From Chitinophagales bacterium (GTDB lineage Bacteria > Bacteroidota > Bacteroidia > Chitinophagales > JADJOU01), in contig JAURJQ010000009.1 in the NCBI GenBank assembly GCA_030832185.1, positions 1-64,000 of the forward strand: a stretch of 64,000 bases of DNA, read 5' to 3'. The notes beneath the pieces are model-generated. The model was not told the DNA's origin and searched no databases. It worked only from the letters and a program-made list of their open reading frames with translations. This document shows, piece by piece, positions 16,203 to 26,488 of the stretch (position 1 is the first letter of the stretch; each line of letters starts with the position of its first letter). The position numbers and the translations under genes were made by a program.

Positions 16203-19200
16203 TCAATTCAGTACCATATTGTACTGATTCATTTTTTGTTGTACTTTTGCAGCCATGGCAGTGTCACCAGTTCTGGCAAGTATTTCCTGCATACCATTGA
16301 GTGAACTTAAGTAAAGTCTCAATTCTTCCTGGGCTACCTTCGCCTTCTTAGCATTATTAGGTCCGGTTATCCAGTCCAGATTAGCTGTACAATTCTTATA
16401 TAAATCCTCGGAAATTAATTTTATATACTTCTGATTCTTAGCTATCGTAGCAGCTTGAAGTGCCGGTAAATCCACATAATTAATTGGCATTTTACTTGGT
16501 GGGATGTTCGTATAGAGATGGTTCAGCAGTTTATCTACTCTTTCAGGGTTATTATTGACCGCATAGTACATAGCTAAATTAGCAATAGCAGGTTTCATTC
16601 CGCCATTAAAACTAATTAGAGTATGCTCATCTAGTAAAATATCATTTTCTTTTATTTTTCCAAAATCATATTTAAATACTAGATTGTAGATCCTTTCTGC
16701 ATCCATTGCTTCTAATCCATTGATATCAGTAGCTCCTGTAGGTGAAAACATGACTAGCATTCCTTGACTCATCAGATAGTTCTTCAGCCCTAAACCCGCC
16801 ACAGACGGGTTAGAAGAAGCAAAACAAATTGGTCTTTCGTATAAATTATTGACTATAACATCTAACTGTAAAATAGAGCCTCTTGACATGCTAGAAGGCA
16901 ATTGCAAATATACTCTAGTAGGAATCGCAGCTAACTTATCCTTAGGAACTAAAAATCCAGTTTGGGCTGCTTTAAATGGGTCTATATCAATATATACATT
17001 CGTTGTAGGCAGATAATTCTCTGCTGGATAATTAGGATTATACTGCACTTTGGCATTAGGGTCGTCACTCATCATAAAGGCTATAACATCTTTAAGAGCC
17101 ATAGTATCCGCGGATATAGCTGATTGATTTAATCTGAAATAAGAGCGTTTATCTCCTTTTATTTTATCCTGAGGCATAGATAGTTTGACGGCCTTGCTTT
17201 CGTTCATTGGCAGTCTTAACTGGCTGATATATGCGTCTCCCTCTATCAGACTAGTATTAATTACTCGAACATCAGGTCGGATATTTTCAATTTCTTGCGC
17301 ATACCATAGAGGATATGTATCATTATCTCCATAGCAGAATAAAATCGCATTAGGAGGACATGCCTCTAACATATTTTTAGCAAAAGCTAAGGTAGTGGAT
17401 CTATTTCCTCTATCATGATCATCCCAACCTTGCGAACCCATGAGGACTGGAGCAGCTAATCCCATGCACAATGATACTGCCATAGATATGCTCGAAGACA
17501 ACTTGTCTTTAAGCTTATTGTAAATAAACATAATCCCAAAAGGCAACCAGAACATCAAAGCCCAGTAGGACGGGGCATATACATAATCTCGCTCTCTAGG
17601 CTCCACTGGAGGCTCATTGTGAAATATAACTTGCATAATACCCGTAGCAAAAACCAGCAATAAAATAATAGAAAATGTTTTTTTATCGGACTTGTAACTA
17701 TAGAAAAGACCTAAAATACACAGTAAAAAAGGTATCATATAAAATACATTGTGCGATCGAGTAGTTTTAGCCTCTGCAGGTTTATTTGATTGATCTAGGT
17801 TTGCATTACCCCAGAAGTCTCCTACCAATTTATCTATCATACCTATTCCCGATGTCCATCGACCATAGTCATTGGTAGCTCTTCCTTGATGATCATCAAC
17901 TCGGCCTGCCGTATTCCACATCATATATCTAAAATACATAAAACCTATCTGATACTTAATCATATAGAGAACGTTATCTACAAAGCTAACTTTGTCTTTC
18001 ACAACATATTGCTGCTGACCACTCGTTCCATTCATTTGCTGAGCTGTCTGCTCAGCCTGCTCGGCTTGACCACGTTCAAAGGTCTGAACCGAATTACCTG
18101 TAGCTCTGTCAATTATTTCAGACTTAGGATCTATCCATGCTCTATAAAAGCTCTTCTTATCCTCTCCCTCATGGCCTACACGAGGGAAGAATTTCTTCAC
18201 TCTCGAAGGATATTTATATTGCTTATTCGTACCCACAAGTTCATATTTCTTGGTCTCATTATTCTTGACGTAAATATCACTTTTATCCTCTACTTCTTCT
18301 ACTTCCTGCACATCATAGTAGTGTGGACCAAAAAGTAAAGGTCTATCTCCATATTGCTCTCTATCTATGTATGATTTTAAGGTAAGAAAGTTATCTGGCA
18401 CATTCATGTTGATAGGAAGATTGGCATTCGCGCGAATAACTACCATGAAATAACTGGTGTAACCCATCAATAAAAACGCAAAAAATAAGACGACTGTATT
18501 TAAAGGAATTTTTGTGACATTTTCACTCCAAAAAGGGAAACTTCTTCTACCATCTGTCAATCTAATAATATAATAGAAAATAAAAATAATTATTAGAATT
18601 CCAACAATAGTACCTGTATAAAATGGGGTTTCAAATGAATTAACAAACAGTAAATCCATTTTGCCTAGAAAAGCGGACGTCATACTCAGCACTACCTTCA
18701 TGACTACCTGGATTAAGACAACAGATATTACGAAAGATATGAACGCACCTAGCAAAGTTGGTTTGAATCTTTTGTAGTAAAATATGAGCGCAATAATTGG
18801 GAAAACTAAAAGTGAAAGCAAGTGAACACCAATGCTCATTCCTGTGCAAAGCGCAATTAATAATAACCAATAATCTGCTTTTGGACTATCGTCTTCATTC
18901 CACTTTAATATAGCCCATACGTTGAAGGCCATAAAGAAAACTGAAAAGGCATATACCTCTCCTTCCAATGCATTAAACCACATAGAATCAAGAAATGTAG
19001 CTCCCAATGCACCAATAAATGAGCCGTAGAGTATCAGATTAGATTTAACAGAAGTCATTTCCTCCCCCTGTTTCAAGAAAGCCTGCTTCAAGAGCATAAC
19101 TGCTGACCAAAAGAAAAACAGAGTGCAGAATGCCGTAGATAATGCACTAAGGAAATTTATAGATTGAGCTACTTTAGTGATATCACCGAATGAAAATAGA

Positions 19201-19394
19201 GAGAATATTTTTCCTACAAGCATAAAAAATGGAGCTCCTGGTGGATGGGCTACTTGAAGTTTATAGGTACAACTCAAAAATTCACCACAGTCCCAAAGAC
19301 TTCCTGTCTTCTCCATAGTCAATGTATAAGTAGCTAGGGCTATAAAAAAGACTAGCCATCCTAATATTTTATTTAACTTATTAAATTGATTCAT
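16203..19394 (-). CDS. DUF2723 multi-pass membrane protein, GT-C-like
   Basis: 1063 codons. The N-terminal 310 residues are strongly hydrophobic with about eight to ten membrane helices and include TGSLWDCGEFLSCTYKLQVAHPPGAPF, the DUF2723 signature with its acidic DCGE pair resembling the catalytic acidic residues of GT-C glycosyltransferases. More helices follow at about 560-660 and then a large soluble domain. DUF2723 proteins of Bacteroidota have been linked to protein O-glycosylation, but the substrate is not shown here. It lies 13 bases upstream of lpxK on the same strand, so an envelope role is reasonable. Confidence 0.82.
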   Translation of the reverse strand: MNQFNKLNKILGWLVFFIALATYTLTMEKTGSLWDCGEFLSCTYKLQVAHPPGAPFFMLVGKIFSLFSFGDITKVAQSINFLSALSTAFCTLFFFWSAVMLLKQAFLKQGEEMTSVKSNLILYGSFIGALGATFLDSMWFNALEGEVYAFSVFFMAFNVWAILKWNEDDSPKADYWLLLIALCTGMSIGVHLLSLLVFPIIALIFYYKRFKPTLLGAFISFVISVVLIQVVMKVVLSMTSAFLGKMDLLFVNSFETPFYTGTIVGILIIIFIFYYIIRLTDGRRSFPFWSENVTKIPLNTVVLFFAFLLMGYTSYFMVVIRANANLPINMNVPDNFLTLKSYIDREQYGDRPLLFGPHYYDVQEVEEVEDKSDIYVKNNETKKYELVGTNKQYKYPSRVKKFFPRVGHEGEDKKSFYRAWIDPKSEIIDRATGNSVQTFERGQAEQAEQTAQQMNGTSGQQQYVVKDKVSFVDNVLYMIKYQIGFMYFRYMMWNTAGRVDDHQGRATNDYGRWTSGIGMIDKLVGDFWGNANLDQSNKPAEAKTTRSHNVFYMIPFLLCILGLFYSYKSDKKTFSIILLLVFATGIMQVIFHNEPPVEPRERDYVYAPSYWALMFWLPFGIMFIYNKLKDKLSSSISMAVSLCMGLAAPVLMGSQGWDDHDRGNRSTTLAFAKNMLEACPPNAILFCYGDNDTYPLWYAQEIENIRPDVRVINTSLIEGDAYISQLRLPMNESKAVKLSMPQDKIKGDKRSYFRLNQSAISADTMALKDVIAFMMSDDPNAKVQYNPNYPAENYLPTTNVYIDIDPFKAAQTGFLVPKDKLAAIPTRVYLQLPSSMSRGSILQLDVIVNNLYERPICFASSNPSVAGLGLKNYLMSQGMLVMFSPTGATDINGLEAMDAERIYNLVFKYDFGKIKENDILLDEHTLISFNGGMKPAIANLAMYYAVNNNPERVDKLLNHLYTNIPPSKMPINYVDLPALQAATIAKNQKYIKLISEDLYKNCTANLDWITGPNNAKKAKVAQEELRLYLSSLNGMQEILARTGDTAMAAKVQQKMNQYNMVLN

Positions 19395-19530
19395 TTAGCT
19401 TAATAATTTAAGAGCAATGGACAAAAATATAAAAATGAATGTTTCTACACCTATATTTAAACTAAAATATTCATTTTAAATTCAATATAATAAGAATTTA
19501 TTATTATTTTTACAGTATAAAGTCTAAACT

Positions 19531-21120
19531 ATGCCTATAGTATCAAGTAAAGGACTGGCTGCTTACACAGGCACCTTCGGTCCCAAAGAAGTTAAACATC
19601 TCCTTAGAAGAATTAAATTCGGCATCAATAGGCAGGATTTGATCACTTATAATGGAATGAACTTAAATCAAGTATTGAGTTCTATACTTGTTTTGACACC
19701 TGAACCAGCGCCACCTCTCAATCATTATGAGAGTATAATCAATCCAGCCTATAAAGAAGCCAGTATTCCTCTGGGAACTACCTGGGTCAATACAGCACCT
19801 CAGTTTCCTGAAATTAATTTTCATAAAGTAAACTCTTTTAGAAGCTGGCTAGCGATTAATTATTATAAAGACAATAGTATCACAGAAAAAATGGCGCTTT
19901 TTCTGCATAGCTTTATACCAATCTCTCACGATGTGAATGACCCACGTCATTTGTATAGAAACTATAAAATGCTTCGAGCGAATGCGTTAGGAAATTTTAA
20001 GACTATAATTAAGTCCAGCCTTCTCGATAGTGGTGTATTAAAATATCTCAATGGGGATGTCAATCAGAAGAATGCTCCGGATGAGAATTTAGCGCGTGAA
20101 CTTCAAGAATTATTCACCTTGGGGAAAGGATTTACACCTATATACAACGAATCAGATGTAAAAGAAGCCGCAAAAGTTTTAACAGGCTATACCATTGACA
20201 GAACCACAGGGCTCGTCACATTTAACCCGAATCGGCATGATACCTCGAATAAAACGTTTTCTTCCTACTATAGCAATACAGTCATAACGGGAAAAACTGG
20301 GACTGCTGGTCAGGATGAGTTAGATGATTTGGTCAATATGATTTTTCTGAAAGATGACGTTGCCTTGCATTTTTGCAGAAAATTATATGGATTTTTCGTT
20401 TACTACGAGATAGATAGTACCGTAGAAGCAAATATAATTGTGCCTTTAGCCAATATAATGCGAAGCAACAACTATGCAATTCTTCCAGTGGTTCAAGCAT
20501 TGTTCGCTTCAGAACATTTCTTTGATTTAGACAATTATGGTAGTCATATAAAGTCACCCATTGACTTTATATTTGGGCAGTTTAAAGAAATGGAAATTTC
20601 CCTGCCAGGAAATACAGATATTCTTCAACAATATGAAGTATACGCTGAGCTTTTTGTCGCTACTACCGTTTTAAAACAATCTCCCTATGACCCGCCTAAT
20701 GTCTCTGGATGGGAAGCCTATTATCAGAAACCACTTCTTCATGAAAATTGGATAACGACGGATAGTATAGCCTATCGCAACAAATTTGCCGTATACTATC
20801 TAATTGGATACAATAAAAGAGGATATAAAATCCAAGCAGATATAATAAACTTTACAAAAGGATTTTCTAATCCTTCTGACCCCAATGTGCTGATAGATGA
20901 TGCACTAAATTTTCTCCATACGATTCCCTCCAATGCAGATTTAAAAACCTATTTAAAAACAATACTGCTCTACGGTCAAGCTCAAGATTATTACTGGACC
21001 AATTCATGGAATGACCATATAGCAAGCCCTACAGATGCTGCGAAAAAGAAGCTTGTAACGGATTTATTATTCCTTTTTTATAAATATATTTTAGAATTAG
21101 CTGAATATCAATTGAATTAA
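19531..21120 (+). CDS. DUF1800 family protein
   Basis: 529 codons. The signature of DUF1800 is visible: FGPKEVKHLLRRIKFG near residues 16-32, KMALFLHSFIPI near 119, NLARELQELFTLGKG near 185, KEAAKVLTGYT near 209-219, and PYDPPNVSGWEAY near 390. No signal peptide is evident at this start. The gene is followed by a DUF1501 gene, its constant partner in many bacteria; the pair is thought to act at the cell exterior, but the biochemical role is unknown. Confidence 0.88.
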   Translation: MPIVSSKGLAAYTGTFGPKEVKHLLRRIKFGINRQDLITYNGMNLNQVLSSILVLTPEPAPPLNHYESIINPAYKEASIPLGTTWVNTAPQFPEINFHKVNSFRSWLAINYYKDNSITEKMALFLHSFIPISHDVNDPRHLYRNYKMLRANALGNFKTIIKSSLLDSGVLKYLNGDVNQKNAPDENLARELQELFTLGKGFTPIYNESDVKEAAKVLTGYTIDRTTGLVTFNPNRHDTSNKTFSSYYSNTVITGKTGTAGQDELDDLVNMIFLKDDVALHFCRKLYGFFVYYEIDSTVEANIIVPLANIMRSNNYAILPVVQALFASEHFFDLDNYGSHIKSPIDFIFGQFKEMEISLPGNTDILQQYEVYAELFVATTVLKQSPYDPPNVSGWEAYYQKPLLHENWITTDSIAYRNKFAVYYLIGYNKRGYKIQADIINFTKGFSNPSDPNVLIDDALNFLHTIPSNADLKTYLKTILLYGQAQDYYWTNSWNDHIASPTDAAKKKLVTDLLFLFYKYILELAEYQLN

Positions 21121-21230
21121 AAATTAGAGATATGAAATGAGTATAAAAAAACAGTCATTTTTATGCCAAAAGCAAATGATTTATATTTATGTGAATTCCA
21201 TAAGACCTTCAAAAAACTAAAAATAAACAC

Positions 21231-22835
21231 ATGAAAAGAAGAGATTTTTTAAATAAAACGAGTACTACCATTGCGTTGGGGAGTATTCTACCTGGTTTTA
21301 GTTTTTCAGCTATTCAAAAGGAATCCGCTTTAGCATCCCTGTTGGCAGGTTCTGCTGAAATCAATGACCACGTGCTAGTTATTATTCAGCTAAGCGGTGG
21401 TAATGACGGTTTAAACACCTTAATTCCACTAGATCAATACACCAATCTCAATCTGCATAGAGCTAATATCTTAATACCAGAAAACAAGGTATTGAAATTG
21501 AAAAACAATGATAAGACGGGACTGCATCCTGCCATGACTGGAATTAAAACATTATTTGATGAAGATAAAGTAAATTTTATTCAGAGCGTAGGTTATCCAG
21601 ATCAAAATTATTCTCACTTTAGAAGCACAGATATATGGCTTACAGGATCTGATGCTAAGGTTGTGGAGAATTCTGGCTGGATGGGTAGATATCTCAATCA
21701 TCAATTCCCTAATTATCCAGACGCCTATCCCACTGCCGATATGCCAGATCCATTGGCTATTCAGATTGGAGCTCTTGTATCACCGGGATTTCAGGGTCCT
21801 GTGCCCGGCCCGGGTATGCCTATGGCTATTTCCCTTACTAGTGATAAAGACTTTTATGATATAGTCAATGGCTCTCATTCTAACCCTGGAACCAATGCAA
21901 TAGGTAAAGAATTGGCATACGTGAGGCAAGTAGCTGGTCAGGCCAAAGTATATAATGAAGCTATAAAAAAAGCAGCTAATAAAGTGACTCAGCAAGCGAG
22001 CTATCCTGCGGGTAATGCTCTAGCTGATCAGCTAAAAATTGTAGCCAAGCTAGTTAAAGGAGGCTTGAAGACTAAAATATATATGGTCAATATTGGGGGA
22101 TTTGATACGCATTCTGATCAAGTAGATGCAGCAGACCACACCATCGGAAGTCATGCTAGGCTTCTTTCTCAGTTATCCGCTGCTATAGCCGCATTTCAGA
22201 ATGATTTGAAATTCCTATCTATAGAGGACAAGGTTATTGGTATGACATTCTCTGAATTTGGCAGAAGAATAAAGTCTAATGGCAGTAATGGTTCTGATCA
22301 CGGCTCAGCTTTACCTATGTTAGTTTTTGGCACGAATGTACAGAAAGGTATCATAGGAATAAATCCAGTAATTAACTCAAGTTTTACTGTAGATGATAAT
22401 CTAGCTATGCAGTATGATTTCCGCTCAGTTTATGCTTCTATTCTGAAACAATGGTTCTGCATAGAAGATGCTCATTTAGCTACGATTTTGTTTAAAAATT
22501 ATCAGACCATACCTATAGTTAAAAATTCTGCCTGTGATTCTAGTGTCTTATCTCTATACCAAGCAGAACTAGAAGAAAAGAGATTACAGTGTTATCCAAA
22601 TCCATTTAACTCAACTGATAAAGTCAAAATCAATATAAACTCAAAAGGAGGACACAATTTAATAGAAGTATTCAATACGGAAGGGCGCTTATTATCTACC
22701 ATATTAGATAAAACCTTAGCGCCAGGAGTCTACAACTATACATGGGAAGACGACCAACTTCCATCTGGATTTTACTATTGCAGATACCAAAATGAAGGGT
22801 ACCAATCAGTGTTTACTTTGCAGAAGGTAAGGTAA
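21231..22835 (+). CDS. DUF1501 protein with Tat signal and T9SS sorting domain
   Basis: 534 codons. The N-terminus begins KRRDFLNKTSTTIALGSILPG, a twin-arginine signal. The DUF1501 body has sulfatase/alkaline-phosphatase-like motifs: QLSGGNDGLNT near 52, QNYSHFRSTDIW near 124, IGGFDTHSDQVDAAD near 289, and MTFSEFGRRIKSNGSNGSDHGSA near 339-361. The last 80 residues (from about 455) read CYPNPFN...LIEVFNTEGR...LPSGFYYCRY, a type A C-terminal sorting domain for the type IX secretion system. The protein should therefore be cell-surface or secreted. It is paired with the DUF1800 gene upstream. Confidence 0.9.
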   Translation: MKRRDFLNKTSTTIALGSILPGFSFSAIQKESALASLLAGSAEINDHVLVIIQLSGGNDGLNTLIPLDQYTNLNLHRANILIPENKVLKLKNNDKTGLHPAMTGIKTLFDEDKVNFIQSVGYPDQNYSHFRSTDIWLTGSDAKVVENSGWMGRYLNHQFPNYPDAYPTADMPDPLAIQIGALVSPGFQGPVPGPGMPMAISLTSDKDFYDIVNGSHSNPGTNAIGKELAYVRQVAGQAKVYNEAIKKAANKVTQQASYPAGNALADQLKIVAKLVKGGLKTKIYMVNIGGFDTHSDQVDAADHTIGSHARLLSQLSAAIAAFQNDLKFLSIEDKVIGMTFSEFGRRIKSNGSNGSDHGSALPMLVFGTNVQKGIIGINPVINSSFTVDDNLAMQYDFRSVYASILKQWFCIEDAHLATILFKNYQTIPIVKNSACDSSVLSLYQAELEEKRLQCYPNPFNSTDKVKININSKGGHNLIEVFNTEGRLLSTILDKTLAPGVYNYTWEDDQLPSGFYYCRYQNEGYQSVFTLQKVR

Positions 22836-22861
22836 TCACATTCAATTAACGAAATGATGAC

Positions 22862-24880
22862 CTACTGTCCACCCATTTGGGCCATTATCTGCTGATAATA
22901 ACTCATGTACTGCTGAGCCATGGCAATATTGCCTTGTTGCTGATATATCTGGGCTAATAGCCTATATGGTTCAGGATTGTTTGGATTTTCTTCAATTAAA
23001 TTCATCAATACTGACTGTGCATATGGTAGATTGCCACTTTGCAAATATGCATAAGCTAAATAGTTTTTCGCCATCATGTTTTCAGGAGAAATTTTAAGTG
23101 CATTACTAAGTGATTGAATTGACTCATTCACCTGATTTGAATTCAACTGAGCAAATCCTAAATTTGTCCATGCAATTTCATTATTCGGATCATACTGGAG
23201 TGCCTTGGATAAATACTCCATCGCTCTAGGGAAATTCTGACTATCTAGAGCTTTTTTGCCATAGTAATCATTTCTATCCGTGCGCTTAACAATAGCACAA
23301 AGTGGCACTCCATCCACATCAATTGTTTTAACAGTTCCCTTAGGAGGGAAAGAAATACCATTTTTAACTAAATCATCTTGAATCAATTGGGTAGTCACTA
23401 TGTAGTAATCCCAATCTGAATTATCTCGTTCATTATATCTTACATAATTAAGAACTTGTTTGGGAAATTCTTTTTGAATATAATAATCTCCCAAAATAGT
23501 GGCATAGTTCAATGCAACTTTTTTATCTTTTAATTGATCGCCTTCTAGTTTAATAAGCTCCTCAACACCTTTTCTGATAGTGACTCCAAAGTAATCCGTT
23601 TCATATTTGCCTACAGCATTCTTGACTCCTCCACTGAATGAATTAAAATAAACGGACTGATGCGGATGGTTAGCAATCATGAACTTTAGTGGGAGAACTA
23701 ATCCTATGCCTATTAATGCATATATGGCATATTGACCGTTTTTTGAATTAATCCTATCCAGTAATAACTTAAAGCCAACAGAAGCCAAAATTACAAATGA
23801 AGGGTAAACAAATGTAGTATGTCTCCAGCCGTTGTACATCCCAGATTTCTTATATATGATATAAACTATAGGGAAAAGAAAAGTGAATAAAACCATCAAA
23901 CTATATTTTCTAATCTCTTTATCTTTAGTCATAAAAATCAAGATTATTCCAATGATACCGCCGATGACAATTATTTCCGGCACAGATATGCTGATCCATT
24001 TGAATACATAACTAGCAGGTATTTCCATTGAAGAAATCTTAGCTCCATTGAAAAAGGTTTTAATTTGATAGGTTTGGTTTGTAAAAAAATCGAGGGCATG
24101 CAATGGATTTTCTATTGGCGATACCAAGCCAAAAGGCCAAAAAATAATTCCTAGAATATAACTGCCTAGAATGACAATCCCAGCCCTCTTTAAAAGAGGT
24201 TTAAAGGAGTCTCCAAAAACTTCCGATTTCAATTCTTTATTTGTAAATATCTCGAATAGTAGAAATAATCCCATATAACCGAAAAGTAGAAGTCCGCCTA
24301 CCCTACTTCCTAAGGTAAGACCAAAACCAACTATTAATCCTAAAATAGTTTTATTGGACGGATTCGGTAATTCTTTGCACAATCTAAGAATGAAATATAA
24401 GGACATGACATTAAAAGCAGCATAAGAAGGGTCCTTGAGGTTATTCATGGCGTCTCCAAATAGTCGCGGTGATAAAATTATAAACAGCAGTGCTATCCAT
24501 GCCGCTAAATTACCTGCAATCAATCTAGCTGTGATGACTGTAAAGAAAATCAATAAAACAAAAACCAAGGATGCCACAATATGCCTCACTTCAAATTTAC
24601 TTTCAATATTAAAAACATCTATTATCGCTCCTGACAATAAATCTATAGAGGGTCCATAGCAATGAAGCTGACCCCCATCACCTGTATTAATAAACAAGGC
24701 TGAAGTGTCTTCTCCCATAGTTTTGAAAAAAGACCAAGAGGATTGGCCATAAGGTTCATAGAAGCGCTCGTCTCCTGAAATACCATAGTCTAGGCTTAGA
24801 AATGCAAAAACAAAACAGAGAACAATTGAAATAATCCCAATAGATTTTGAGTCTAACATTAAACTACTTTTTATACTCAT
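22862..24880 (-). CDS. GT39-like membrane glycosyltransferase with C-terminal TPR domain
   Basis: 672 codons. About ten to twelve membrane helices fill residues 15-430; the first external loop has GISGDERFYEPYG, whose Asp-Glu pair corresponds to the catalytic acidic site of GT-C enzymes of the PMT/ArnT class. LFIILSPRLFGDAMNNLKDPSYAAF near 140 is the second conserved loop. From about residue 545 on there are three to four TPR units (AWTNLGFAQLNSNQ, AKNYLAYAYLQSG, PYRLLAQIYQQQGN), an unusual soluble tail. It presumably transfers a sugar from a polyprenyl phosphate. It starts inside the ATGA overlap with the FkbM gene upstream. Confidence 0.75.
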   Translation of the reverse strand: MSIKSSLMLDSKSIGIISIVLCFVFAFLSLDYGISGDERFYEPYGQSSWSFFKTMGEDTSALFINTGDGGQLHCYGPSIDLLSGAIIDVFNIESKFEVRHIVASLVFVLLIFFTVITARLIAGNLAAWIALLFIILSPRLFGDAMNNLKDPSYAAFNVMSLYFILRLCKELPNPSNKTILGLIVGFGLTLGSRVGGLLLFGYMGLFLLFEIFTNKELKSEVFGDSFKPLLKRAGIVILGSYILGIIFWPFGLVSPIENPLHALDFFTNQTYQIKTFFNGAKISSMEIPASYVFKWISISVPEIIVIGGIIGIILIFMTKDKEIRKYSLMVLFTFLFPIVYIIYKKSGMYNGWRHTTFVYPSFVILASVGFKLLLDRINSKNGQYAIYALIGIGLVLPLKFMIANHPHQSVYFNSFSGGVKNAVGKYETDYFGVTIRKGVEELIKLEGDQLKDKKVALNYATILGDYYIQKEFPKQVLNYVRYNERDNSDWDYYIVTTQLIQDDLVKNGISFPPKGTVKTIDVDGVPLCAIVKRTDRNDYYGKKALDSQNFPRAMEYLSKALQYDPNNEIAWTNLGFAQLNSNQVNESIQSLSNALKISPENMMAKNYLAYAYLQSGNLPYAQSVLMNLIEENPNNPEPYRLLAQIYQQQGNIAMAQQYMSYYQQIMAQMGGQ

Positions 24881-25689
24881 TTTAAAAAATTTAAATCTCC
24901 TTTTGTTAAAATAAAATTAAGGTAATTCCTCTCATATTCTGGATTGTTATTAATTTCCTCATAGCTCAATTTTATCAATTTTCTATTTTTGGTATCTATT
25001 TTGTATATATAGAAGTCGAAACTTTTTAATAAGTCAATATACAAGCTTGGTTCTATTCCCAAATTTCTCAATCCTGTAGTCCAATACTCTGAAAAAATAA
25101 TAACATTAGGATTATTTGATAATAGTTTTTTCATACCCGAAAAGGCATAAAATTCCGCTCCTTGAATATCTATTTTTATTATGTCTACTTTTTGATTTTC
25201 AGGTAAAAAGTTATCTAAACAAATCGCTTGAATTGATGTCTGACCATGCTCTGTCTTTTCTTTACGTATTTGGTGATTGCCAGAATTCAATGAATGTGTT
25301 TCAAAAAATATAGTTTCTTCTTTATCACTCACAGCGTAAGGTACAGGATCTATATTCTTAAATTCATTTTTAAGAATATTCTTTTTCAATACTTTGAAAT
25401 TATCATCATCCGGTTCAAACGCTATAATTTTACCCGCATCACCTATAATGTTTGAAGCTGTCAGAGAATAAACACCCATGTTGGCTCCAATGTCAAGCAT
25501 AATTTGCCCGGGTTTAAGACATGAATAAAAAAGGGACATTTCATATCCCTCTAGCCAACCAAACTTCCACAGATAAGCGGCTACCATTCTATCCATTGAA
25601 TTATAATAGACCTTTACTCCTCGAATGATAACATAAAAGGGAAATAATACTGCGAAAAATTTATTGATACTTTGAAGTATATTTTTCAT
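24877..25689 (-). CDS. FkbM-family SAM methyltransferase
   Basis: 270 codons. SAM-binding motif I reads MLDIGANMGVYSLTAS near residues 64-79; the acidic motif II FEPDDDNFKVLKKN is near 95; VDIIKIDIQGAEFYAFSGMKKLL near 167-189 is the FkbM-family signature. Such enzymes O-methylate small molecules or sugars, and several act in polysaccharide clusters. The first 25 residues are hydrophobic and may tether it to the membrane. The gene is flanked by a GT-C protein and other sugar-modifying genes, which supports methylation of a glycan. Confidence 0.85.
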   Translation of the reverse strand: MKNILQSINKFFAVLFPFYVIIRGVKVYYNSMDRMVAAYLWKFGWLEGYEMSLFYSCLKPGQIMLDIGANMGVYSLTASNIIGDAGKIIAFEPDDDNFKVLKKNILKNEFKNIDPVPYAVSDKEETIFFETHSLNSGNHQIRKEKTEHGQTSIQAICLDNFLPENQKVDIIKIDIQGAEFYAFSGMKKLLSNNPNVIIFSEYWTTGLRNLGIEPSLYIDLLKSFDFYIYKIDTKNRKLIKLSYEEINNNPEYERNYLNFILTKGDLNFLK

Positions 25690-25714
25690 TGACTATTAAT
25701 ATTTCTTTTTCTAA

Positions 25715-26488
25715 TTATATTTTTTTAATTTCAATAGTGGCAAACATATTAAATCTTCTACTCGACACTTGTTTTTCTATATACATTAAAAATCCAAACA
25801 TAAAATTGGGTACCAAAGATTTCATAGAAACACCCCCACTAAGGAGATAAGATAATGGGGAATGGTAACGAATATTTGTAATTTGGAGATCAGGATAAAG
25901 TGAATGAAATTTAGCGTAATCTCTTTCGAAAACAATAAAAGGAAGTGCTTGATTGGAACTAGATAATGGTCCATGAGATTCAAACTCCCAATTGGCGGTA
26001 ACGTCAAAAGGTTCGTGATGGAAATTGCCGTTAATAAATCTGCTCCACAAGCAATTATATGGCTCTACCATAACAATCTTACCCCCAACAGGCAAAACTC
26101 TCATAGCTTCGTTTAAAAACAATTTGCAATCAGGGATATGGTGAAAAACATTGACCATTACTATCGCTCCAATGCTATTATCCTCATATGGCATATTTTC
26201 AGCGGCAAAAGTCATGTCGCAGACTTTCAAAGGCATTATATCACTTGTGATTACTTCAGGATAAATATCCTTAATAAAACCACCTCCAGAACCAATCTCA
26301 ATAATTTTATTAATAGGTAAATTTTTGACCCTAGACATTAAATCCGCATACCATCTAAGATAGATTTTCTTTAGAAAAGGTTTTGAAAGAATGACTTCAC
26401 GATGAACCAAAGTCGTATTCGGATCGTCTAAATCAAATTTATCTGAAGTATGATTTAAAGCCAATACCTTTTTAATTAAAGAAATCAT
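25715..26488 (-). CDS. Class I SAM-dependent methyltransferase
   Basis: 257 codons of Methyltransf_11 type. Motif I is IIEIGSGGGFIKDI near residues 61-74, the following acidic strand is VITSDIMPLKV, and motifs IV and V are NSIGAIVMVNVFHHIPDCKLFLNEAMRVLPVGGKIVMVEPYN-like sequence around 98-140. The substrate is unknown. The start codon overlaps the stop codon of the upstream epimerase gene by four bases, so it belongs to the glycan operon. The C-terminal half has no recognised motif beyond hydrophobic patches. Confidence 0.82.
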   Translation of the reverse strand: MISLIKKVLALNHTSDKFDLDDPNTTLVHREVILSKPFLKKIYLRWYADLMSRVKNLPINKIIEIGSGGGFIKDIYPEVITSDIMPLKVCDMTFAAENMPYEDNSIGAIVMVNVFHHIPDCKLFLNEAMRVLPVGGKIVMVEPYNCLWSRFINGNFHHEPFDVTANWEFESHGPLSSSNQALPFIVFERDYAKFHSLYPDLQITNIRYHSPLSYLLSGGVSMKSLVPNFMFGFLMYIEKQVSSRRFNMFATIEIKKI

